From Candidatus Pelagibacter sp. (GTDB taxonomy: Bacteria > Pseudomonadota > Alphaproteobacteria > Pelagibacterales > Pelagibacteraceae): a DNA stretch of 6,763 bases. The stretch's first letter is position 1. The number at the start of each line of letters is the position of its first letter. Position numbers and translations under genes: made by a program. Shown one piece after another: positions 1 through 5,761 of the stretch. The stretch is from assembly GCA_002704185.1 (NCBI GenBank), contig PAFP01000044.1:1-6763 (forward strand), read 5' to 3'. Below the pieces are notes generated by a model. It saw only the letters and a list, made by a program, of their open reading frames with translations. It did no database searches and was not told the DNA's origin.

Positions 1-1930
1 TATGGTGTAGCCAATTAGCAATATGCTGAGAGGATATTCTTAAAGTTGCTCTATCTTCCATAAGCCCAATATTGTTAATGTCAGGAACCTTTGAACAACC
101 TATTCCTTGATCAATCCATCTAACCACGTATCCTAAAATGCCTTGAACATTATTTTCTATTTCCGTGTTGATACTTTCTTTTGACCAATTTTGTCGATCT
201 GAAACTGGTATGGTTAATATATCTTTTAATTCTGCCCTTTTTCTTTTAGTTAATTCTTTTTGTCTATCGAAAACATTTATCTTATGATAATGCGTAGCAT
301 GTAGCGTTGCAGCTGTTGGTGATGGTACCCAAGCACAATTTGCTCCTGCAAGAGGGTGAGAAGCTTTCTGGTCCAACATGTCTTGCATTTTATCTGGCAT
401 TGCCCACATACCTTTACCAATTTGAGCTTTGCCTGCGAAACCACATTCTAAACCAATGTCTACATTCCAGTTTTCATATGCTAACAACCATTTTGATTTT
501 TTCATATCACCTTTAAATATCATTGGACCCTTTTCAAAAGATGTGTGCATTTCATCTCCAGTTCTGTCTAAAAAACCAGTATTAATAAATACGATTCTAT
601 CTTTTACTGTTCTAATACATTCTTTTAAGTTTATTGTTGTTCTTCTTTCCTCATCCATTATACCGATTTTAATGGTATTTGGTTTTAAGTTAAGAATTTC
701 TTCAACTTTAGAAAAAATCTTATCAGCAAATCCAACTTCTTTTGGTCCATGCATTTTAGGTTTAACAATATATACTGAACCCTGGTTTGAATTATTTTTA
801 TTTTTTAAATCATGAATTGAGCAAAGTACTGAAATGAAAGCATCTAATATTCCTTCAGGTATTTCTTTTCCATTATCTAATATCACTGAATTATTTTTCA
901 TAAGATGTCCTACATTTCTTATTAGAAGTAAAGACCGTGCTTTTAAATAAATTTCTTTTCCTTCAGGACTATAAATTGTTTTATCTTTATTTAATGTCCT
1001 ATTTATAATTTTACCATGTTTATTAATTTTAGCTTCTAATTCATTTTTCATAATTCCAAGCCAATTTCGATAACATTTAATTTTATCATTAGCATCTACA
1101 GCGGCTACAGAGTCTTCTAAATCCATTATTGTAGAGACTGCAGACTCAATAACTATGTCTGAAATATTTGCTTTATCAATTTTTCCAATATTGTTTTTTT
1201 TATCTATAATAATCTGCACATGAAGATGATTATTTTTTAAGAAAATACTTTCTGGATTTTGGCTTGAACCTGTATATCCAGCAAATTTATCTTTTTCGAT
1301 TAAGCTCGTAATAGTATTATCATTTAATTTAATATTTAAATTATTTGAAACAACGCTAAATTTTATTACATCGGACCAACTTGACTTTTCTAGTTTAAAA
1401 ACTTGATTTAAAAATTCTCTTCCTTTTCCAATAACTTTTTGGCCTCTCTTAGTGTTATATTTGTTACCTTTTTGTAATTCCTTATCAAGTGATACTGCGT
1501 CGGTACCATAATAAGCATCATAAAGACTCCCCCATCTTGCATTTGCAGCATTTATAGCATACCTAGCATTATCGATAGGTACTACTAATTGAGGACCAGC
1601 AATCTTGCTTATCTCTTCATCAACATTTTGAGTATTTATCTTAAAATTTTCACCTTCATTAACAATATAATTTATTTGTTTTAAAAAACTTATATAGTCA
1701 TTTTGATCAAAGCTATCTCTGTTTTCTTTAAGCCAATCGTCTATTTTGCTCTGTATTTGTAATCTTTCTTTAATAAGTTCTTCATTTTCAATTGATAAAA
1801 GATTGGAACATTCAATGAATTTTGGCCAAAAGTCATCAGGTTTAATGTCTGTACCCGGTATTACTTCATTATTTATAAAATCATAGAGATCTTTATTAAT
1901 GTTCGAGTTCGAAATTTTAATATAATTCAT
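1..1930 (-). CDS. glcB: Malate synthase G, 3'-truncated by the window edge
   Basis: This cytoplasmic enzyme condenses glyoxylate with acetyl-CoA to give malate and CoA (glyoxylate shunt and glycolate/glycine-derived glyoxylate use). The frame is open for 643 codons from ATG 1930-1928 to the left edge. The E. coli protein has 723 residues, so about 80 C-terminal residues are outside. Numbering matches E. coli closely: Asp270/Glu272 in MDLEDS, catalytic Arg338 in IRNVGHLM, Mg ligands Glu427 (MDEERR) and Asp455 (FLDRTGDE). The catalytic base equivalent to E. coli Asp631 is Asp626 in MEDRATLRISSQ, and the Cys617 equivalent is Cys612 in GCSKVPDI. All key residues are intact and the C-terminal plug domain has begun. 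The start is fixed by an in-frame TAA four codons upstream (1942-1940). No Shine-Dalgarno motif is visible. It is divergent from accA. This is isoform G, not the shorter isoform A, given the length and the inserted beta domain. Confidence 0.97.
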   Translation of the reverse strand, partial: MNYIKISNSNINKDLYDFINNEVIPGTDIKPDDFWPKFIECSNLLSIENEELIKERLQIQSKIDDWLKENRDSFDQNDYISFLKQINYIVNEGENFKINTQNVDEEISKIAGPQLVVPIDNARYAINAANARWGSLYDAYYGTDAVSLDKELQKGNKYNTKRGQKVIGKGREFLNQVFKLEKSSWSDVIKFSVVSNNLNIKLNDNTITSLIEKDKFAGYTGSSQNPESIFLKNNHLHVQIIIDKKNNIGKIDKANISDIVIESAVSTIMDLEDSVAAVDANDKIKCYRNWLGIMKNELEAKINKHGKIINRTLNKDKTIYSPEGKEIYLKARSLLLIRNVGHLMKNNSVILDNGKEIPEGILDAFISVLCSIHDLKNKNNSNQGSVYIVKPKMHGPKEVGFADKIFSKVEEILNLKPNTIKIGIMDEERRTTINLKECIRTVKDRIVFINTGFLDRTGDEMHTSFEKGPMIFKGDMKKSKWLLAYENWNVDIGLECGFAGKAQIGKGMWAMPDKMQDMLDQKASHPLAGANCAWVPSPTAATLHATHYHKINVFDRQKELTKRKRAELKDILTIPVSDRQNWSKESINTEIENNVQGILGYVVRWIDQGIGCSKVPDINNIGLMEDRATLRISSQHIANWLHH

Positions 1931-1952
1931 ATTGAGTAGTTATATATATTTT

Positions 1953-2029
1953 AAAAAAAACTAAGTTTGTTAAACCTGGACTGTTTAAAAATCATAGAGC
2001 AGGTGATATATATTAATACACAAATCTAG
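1953..2029 (-). promoter_or_regulatory. Candidate structured leader or attenuator of glcB
   Basis: Read as RNA on the minus strand, CUAGAUUUG (2029-2021) can pair with CAAACUUAG (1969-1961): seven Watson-Crick pairs, one G-U and one A-C mismatch. The stem is followed immediately by eight U (1960-1953), and the glcB ATG comes 22 bases after that. Inside the closing stem are a weak AUCA/UGAU hairpin and a 6-bp hairpin UUAAAC/GUUUAA with loop AGUCCAG. The two loops could contact each other through CCUG and CAGG, or these could form a competing ACCUG/CAGGU stem. The stem-plus-U-tract shape resembles an intrinsic terminator or attenuator. It does not match any riboswitch class I recognise. The stems are short and AT-rich, so chance is a real alternative. 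Confidence 0.3.
1970..1988. repeat. 19-bp inverted repeat in the glcB/accA gap, possible operator
   Basis: TTAAAC (1970-1975) and GTTTAA (1983-1988) are perfect inverted 6-mers around the 7-base centre CTGGACT. A further GTTT at 1965-1968 gives an overlapping alternative pairing with AAAC 1972-1975. The site lies near the middle of the divergent region, where a dimeric regulator could act on both genes, but it can equally be the inner hairpin of the candidate glcB leader. The bound protein, if any, is unknown. A 6-bp AT-rich arm can arise by chance. Confidence 0.35.
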
Positions 2030-2041
2030 CAAGATATATAA

Positions 2042-3121
2042 ATGACATATTTAGATTTTGAAAAAGAAATTGAAGAGTTGGATAAAAATTTAGATGTATT
2101 AAAAAACCCTTACCAAAATGAAGGTATATCCTCTATAAATAAGGACAAAATAGATAGTTTACAATCTGAAATTGATCAAAAAATTGACAACTTATATTCA
2201 AATTTAAACAGTTGGCAAAAAACTAAGGTAGCTAGACACGAAAATAGACCAAGATCTAATTATTATATTGAAAAAATTTTCACAGAATTTGAATTAATTT
2301 CAGGTGACAGATCTTTTGCAGAAGATGAAGCTGTATTAACTGGTTTTGCTAAACTAGACGGTAAATCGGTTTTAGTAATTGGCCAAGAAAAAGGATTTGA
2401 TACATCCAGTAGAATAAAAAGAAATTTTGGAATGATGAGACCTGAAGGATATAGAAAATGTATTAGACTAATGAAGATTGCAAATAATTTTAACATACCA
2501 GTTGTAGTTTTTATTGATACTCCTGGAGCTTTTCCTGGCAAAGGTGCCGAAGAAAGAGGGCAAGCAGAGGCTATAGCTTCATCTATTTCATGCTGCATGT
2601 CTCTTGATGTACCAACAATTTCAGTTGTTATAGGCGAAGGTGGCTCAGGTGGAGCTATCGCGCTAGCAAGTTCAAATAAAGTATTTATGCTGGAACACTC
2701 AATTTACTCTGTAATTTCACCAGAAGGATGCGCTTCAATTCTTTGGAAGGATGTAACTAAATCAAATGAGGCTGCAGAGGCTATGAAAATTACGGCACAG
2801 GATCTTTATAAATTTAATATTATAGACGGGGTAATCAAAGAACCAAAAGGAGGGGCACATCGAGACCCACAAGAATGTGCAAATTCAATTAAACAATGCC
2901 TAAATAAACAATTAGATTTCTACTCTAATAATAAAGTCTTAGATATCAAAGAAGAAAGAAAAAATAAGTTTATGAAGATTGGCAAAGATTTACCTAGTGA
3001 AATTAATTTTAGTACTTTCAACACTAAAAATATTAAAATCATCACGAGAAATAAAATAATTAAGATATCATTTTTTGTTTTATCGGTTATACTAATAGTT
3101 ATGTATTTTACTTTAAGCTAG
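2042..3121 (+). CDS. accA: Acetyl-CoA carboxylase carboxyltransferase subunit alpha, with C-terminal membrane-type extension
   Basis: AccA pairs with AccD to move the carboxyl group from carboxybiotin on AccB to acetyl-CoA, giving malonyl-CoA for fatty acid synthesis. The 359-residue protein has the family N-terminus (MTYLDFEKEIEELD), a coiled N-terminal region to about residue 60, then the crotonase-fold carboxyltransferase domain. Hallmarks are PGAFPGKGAEERGQAEAIA (161-179), GEGGSGGAIAL (198-208), ISPEGCASILW (225-235) and HRDP (273-276). The usual end of the family falls near residue 315, as in the 319-residue E. coli protein. Here about 44 residues follow, ending in an uninterrupted hydrophobic stretch (342-358) after basic residues, like a tail anchor. 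The start is fixed by a TAA directly before the ATG; no clear Shine-Dalgarno motif is present. No accD, accB or accC lies in the window. The 3' end overlaps convergent secA by 9 bp. Confidence 0.97.
   Translation: MTYLDFEKEIEELDKNLDVLKNPYQNEGISSINKDKIDSLQSEIDQKIDNLYSNLNSWQKTKVARHENRPRSNYYIEKIFTEFELISGDRSFAEDEAVLTGFAKLDGKSVLVIGQEKGFDTSSRIKRNFGMMRPEGYRKCIRLMKIANNFNIPVVVFIDTPGAFPGKGAEERGQAEAIASSISCCMSLDVPTISVVIGEGGSGGAIALASSNKVFMLEHSIYSVISPEGCASILWKDVTKSNEAAEAMKITAQDLYKFNIIDGVIKEPKGGAHRDPQECANSIKQCLNKQLDFYSNNKVLDIKEERKNKFMKIGKDLPSEINFSTFNTKNIKIITRNKIIKISFFVLSVILIVMYFTLS
3065..3118 (+). other. Predicted transmembrane tail of AccA
   Basis: These codons encode AccA residues 342-359, an almost wholly aliphatic and aromatic stretch (ISFFVLSVILIVMYFTLS) at the extreme C-terminus. 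It is preceded by Arg336, Lys338 and Lys341, which fits a cytoplasmic-side positive flank. It is long enough to span most of a bilayer. Typical bacterial AccA is soluble and lacks this part. Whether the helix inserts, or is a neutral product of read-through past a lost stop codon, cannot be told from sequence alone. Confidence 0.55.
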
Positions 3122-3149
3122 AGCCCCACAACAATGCTTAAATTTTTTT
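3112..3149 (+). terminator. Possible intrinsic terminator of accA, inside the secA 3' end
   Basis: TTTAAGC (3112-3118) and GCTTAAA (3136-3142) form a perfect 7-bp inverted repeat with a 17-base loop, followed directly by seven T (3143-3149). This is terminator-like for rightward transcription from accA and begins in its last codons. The stem is AU-rich and would be weak. The T tract is also explained by the Lys-Lys-Phe codons of the SecA zinc-binding tail on the other strand, so the arrangement may be coincidental. For leftward secA transcription the hairpin is not followed by a U tract. Confidence 0.35.
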
Positions 3150-5695
3150 CCAGATCCACATGAGCACTTATCATTTCTTGAAAGTTTTGGTATTTCAGCT
3201 CTATTGATTCTCTCGATTTTTTTATCATCTTTTGATAATTCACTTTGAATATTTTCCTCTATATTTAAATTTATATTTGTTAAAAAAATTATTATATTCT
3301 CTTTAATTCTAAATAATAGACCTTGAAATAATTCAAAACTTTCCTTTTTATATTCATCTATAGGATTTCTTTGACCGTAACCTCTGAGCCCAATTACTTG
3401 GCGTAATTGTTCTAAATATTGTAAATGATTTCTCCATTCGAAATCTAAATTTTGCAAAAATATTTTTTTTTCAATATCTCTATTAACTTTATCACCAACA
3501 AGTTTAATTCTTTCTGTTCTTTTGCTTTTATACTTTTTACTTAAAGCTATTTTTTTTTCATCGTTTGTAAGACTAGCGAAAGACTTAAAATCATTTTCTG
3601 TTATTTTTTTTAATAGAAATCTATTTAATTTTGATATCAAACTTTTGTCAGTTAAATCAATATTAACTTGAGTAATATAATTTGAAAGTATTTCATTGTT
3701 TATTTCGTCAATAATTTGATATATATCATTATCGCTTAGTATTTTATATCTTTGTTCATAAATGACATTTCGTTGGTCATTCATCACATCATCAAATTGT
3801 AATAAAGTTTTCCTGATCTCAAAATTTCTTGACTCTACTTTTTGTTGAGCTTTTTCAAGAGCTTTATTAATCCATGGATGATCCAAAGCTTCATTAGGTT
3901 TTAGACCAAGTTTTTGAAGCATGAATTCAATCTTTTCTGAGCCGAAAATTCTCATAAGATCGTCTTCGAGACTTAAATAAAAAATAGAAGTCCCATTATC
4001 TCCCTGTCTTCCAGACCTTCCTCTCAACTGATTATCGATTCTTCTACTTTCGTGTCTTTCCGTTCCGATAACAAATAACCCTCCAGAATTTATAACTTTT
4101 TTTTTGTCTTCTTTATGCTTCTGTAAAAGTTTATCTTTATCTTTTGGTTCTATTTCCTCTAATTTTTTTTCTAAATTTCCACCAAGTTGAATATCTGTAC
4201 CTCTTCCTGCCATGTTTGTAGCAATAGTAATTGAGCCTGGTTCACCAGCTTTAGAAATTATTTTTGCTTCCTTTTCATGATGTTTAGCATTTAAAACACT
4301 ATGATTAATTTTTTTCGATTTTAAAATTTTAGAAATTTTTTCTGATTTATCAATACTTGTTGTACCCACCAGAATTGGTTGAAGTTTTTTATTTGCCTGA
4401 ATGATATCTTCTAAAATAGCATTATTTTTCTCCTTTTCTGATCTATAAATTTGATCATTTAAATCTTTTCTTATCATTTTTTGATTAGTTGGTATTTCAA
4501 CAACATCCAGTTTATATATATCAAAAAACTCTTCTGCTTCCGTTATAGCTGTACCGGTCATTCCAGAAAGTTTTTTATATAATCTAAAATAGTTTTGATA
4601 AGTTATAGAAGCAAATGTTTGATTTTCTTTTTGAATTTCAACTCCTTCTTTTGCTTCTATAGCTTGATGTAATCCATCTGAGTATCTTCTTCCCTCCAAT
4701 ACCCTCCCTGTGAATTCATCAATAATTTCAATTTTGTTATCTCTAATAATATAATCTTTATCCCTTATAAATATTAAGTTCGCTTTTAGAGATTGATTAA
4801 TATGATGTACTAATGACAAATTTCTTGGGTCATAAAAACCTTCGCCCTTTAGTTTATTTTCTGATTTAAGTTTTTTTTCAACTTGATCAATTCCCTTTTC
4901 TGTTAAATTTACATTTCTATCTTTTTCATCTAATTGATAATGTTTGGTATCAAGGCTCTTTACTATTTGAGTACATAAGAAATACTGATTGGAATTGTCA
5001 TCACTTGGGCCTGATATAATTAGCGGCGTTCGAGCCTCATCAATTAATATACTATCAACCTCGTCAACAATACAAAAATTAAATTCATTTTGGACCATTT
5101 CGTTTAAGGATAATTTCATATTGTCTCTTAAATAATCAAATGCAAATTCATTGTTAGTTCCATAAATAATGTCACAATTATAAATAATTTTTCTATTTTC
5201 ATCTGAAATATCATTTGCAAGGCACCCAACTTTAAGATTTAAAAAGTCAAATATTTGACCCATCCATTTTGAATCCCTTTCGGCCAAATAATCATTAACT
5301 GTTACAATGTGTACACCTTTATTTTGTAGAGCATTTAGATAAGCTGCCAAAGTTGCAACCAAAGTTTTACCTTCACCTGTTTTCATTTCCGCAATCTTAC
5401 CTTGGTGCAAACAAATTCCACCAATTAATTGAACATCAAAATGTCTCTGACCTATTGTTCTTTTAGATGCCTCTCTTACAACGGCAAAAGCCTCAGGTAA
5501 TATATCATCTAATTTTTTACCATTGCGAATTTCTTTTTTAAAATATGATGTTTTTGCTTTTAAATCGGTATCGTTTAAATTCTCAAATTCCTTTTCGAGT
5601 TGATTGATTTGATCAATTATAGGTTTAATTTCAGCTAATTTTCTTTCATTGCTAGAACCAAATAATTTTTTTAAAAACTTTAATTTTTTTAACAT
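3113..5695 (-). CDS. secA: Protein translocase ATPase SecA, complete
   Basis: SecA is the motor that pushes unfolded preproteins through SecYEG, acting in the cytoplasm and at the inner membrane. The 860-residue product (E. coli 901) contains all domains in order. NBD1 has Walker A MKTGEGKT (104-111) and Walker B DEVD (211-214), followed by IDEARTPLIISG (218-229). A preprotein cross-linking region follows (about 230-370). NBD2 has ATNMAGRGTDIQLGG (492-506) and the arginine-finger region QLRGRSGRQGD (556-566). The helical scaffold and wing follow, with LRQVIGLRGYGQRNP (764-778). The C-terminal zinc-binding tail has Cys844, Cys846, Cys855 and Cys856. It is a four-Cys version; E. coli has His at the last position. 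The N-terminus MLKKLKFLKKLFGSSNERKL fits the family, and an in-frame TAA lies two codons upstream of the ATG (5701-5699). No Shine-Dalgarno motif is seen. The gene converges on accA with a 9-bp overlap and diverges from argJ. It appears functional with no missing motif. Confidence 0.99.
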   Translation of the reverse strand: MLKKLKFLKKLFGSSNERKLAEIKPIIDQINQLEKEFENLNDTDLKAKTSYFKKEIRNGKKLDDILPEAFAVVREASKRTIGQRHFDVQLIGGICLHQGKIAEMKTGEGKTLVATLAAYLNALQNKGVHIVTVNDYLAERDSKWMGQIFDFLNLKVGCLANDISDENRKIIYNCDIIYGTNNEFAFDYLRDNMKLSLNEMVQNEFNFCIVDEVDSILIDEARTPLIISGPSDDNSNQYFLCTQIVKSLDTKHYQLDEKDRNVNLTEKGIDQVEKKLKSENKLKGEGFYDPRNLSLVHHINQSLKANLIFIRDKDYIIRDNKIEIIDEFTGRVLEGRRYSDGLHQAIEAKEGVEIQKENQTFASITYQNYFRLYKKLSGMTGTAITEAEEFFDIYKLDVVEIPTNQKMIRKDLNDQIYRSEKEKNNAILEDIIQANKKLQPILVGTTSIDKSEKISKILKSKKINHSVLNAKHHEKEAKIISKAGEPGSITIATNMAGRGTDIQLGGNLEKKLEEIEPKDKDKLLQKHKEDKKKVINSGGLFVIGTERHESRRIDNQLRGRSGRQGDNGTSIFYLSLEDDLMRIFGSEKIEFMLQKLGLKPNEALDHPWINKALEKAQQKVESRNFEIRKTLLQFDDVMNDQRNVIYEQRYKILSDNDIYQIIDEINNEILSNYITQVNIDLTDKSLISKLNRFLLKKITENDFKSFASLTNDEKKIALSKKYKSKRTERIKLVGDKVNRDIEKKIFLQNLDFEWRNHLQYLEQLRQVIGLRGYGQRNPIDEYKKESFELFQGLLFRIKENIIIFLTNINLNIEENIQSELSKDDKKIERINRAEIPKLSRNDKCSCGSGKKFKHCCGALA

Positions 5696-5761
5696 TTTTT
5701 AATTTGTAATAGTAAAAAGTGTATTTCTATCTTATAAACCAACAAATTATCAATTATTAAA
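5696..5761. promoter_or_regulatory. Divergent secA/argJ intergenic promoter region
   Basis: Only 66 bp lie between the two start codons, so both promoters must fit here or extend into the coding sequences. For secA (minus strand) the best match I see is a -35-like TTGTTG (5745-5740) and a -10-like TACACT (5723-5718) with a 16-base spacer, each 4 of 6 to the sigma-70 consensus. That would give a short leader. For argJ, TATAAA (5733-5738) is a -10-like element 23 bases before the ATG, without a good -35. No Arg-box or other named operator is recognisable. The assignments of boxes are tentative; the presence of a divergent promoter is inferred from gene orientation. Confidence 0.5.
5700..5749. 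repeat. 8-bp inverted repeat flanking the centre of the secA/argJ gap
   Basis: TAATTTGT (5700-5707) and ACAAATTA (5742-5749) are perfect inverted copies separated by 34 bases. They sit almost symmetrically in the 66-bp divergent spacer. They might be paired binding sites or may reflect base composition only; the arms are seven-eighths A/T or nearly so and no protein is suggested. Confidence 0.25.

Larger units (their letters stand above)
1931..2041. promoter_or_regulatory. Divergent glcB/accA intergenic regulatory region
   Basis: These 111 bp separate two divergently transcribed genes, so they should hold the promoter of each or most of it. On the plus strand a -10-like TATATT lies at 2009-2014, 27 bases before the accA ATG, without a convincing -35. 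On the minus strand a -10-like TATATA lies at 2040-2035, with only a weak TTTCAA (2063-2058, inside accA) as -35; it would start a glcB transcript near 2028. AT-rich DNA yields such hexamers easily, so individual promoter boxes are tentative. The most G+C-rich parts are the inverted pieces ACCTG (1974-1978) and CAGGT (2000-2004). Glycine riboswitch consensus elements are not visible. Confidence 0.5.

Noticed and set aside
307..815. Two plus-strand open frames of 69 and 128 codons
   Set aside because: They lie antisense to glcB, whose frame holds all malate synthase catalytic residues; the translated products look like nothing known and have no start signals.
1931..2041. Glycine, SAM or other known riboswitch
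   Set aside because: I could not find conserved core sequences of any class I know; only generic stems and a U tract are visible.
2263..2598. Minus-strand frame of 111 codons
   Set aside because: Antisense shadow of the conserved core of accA.
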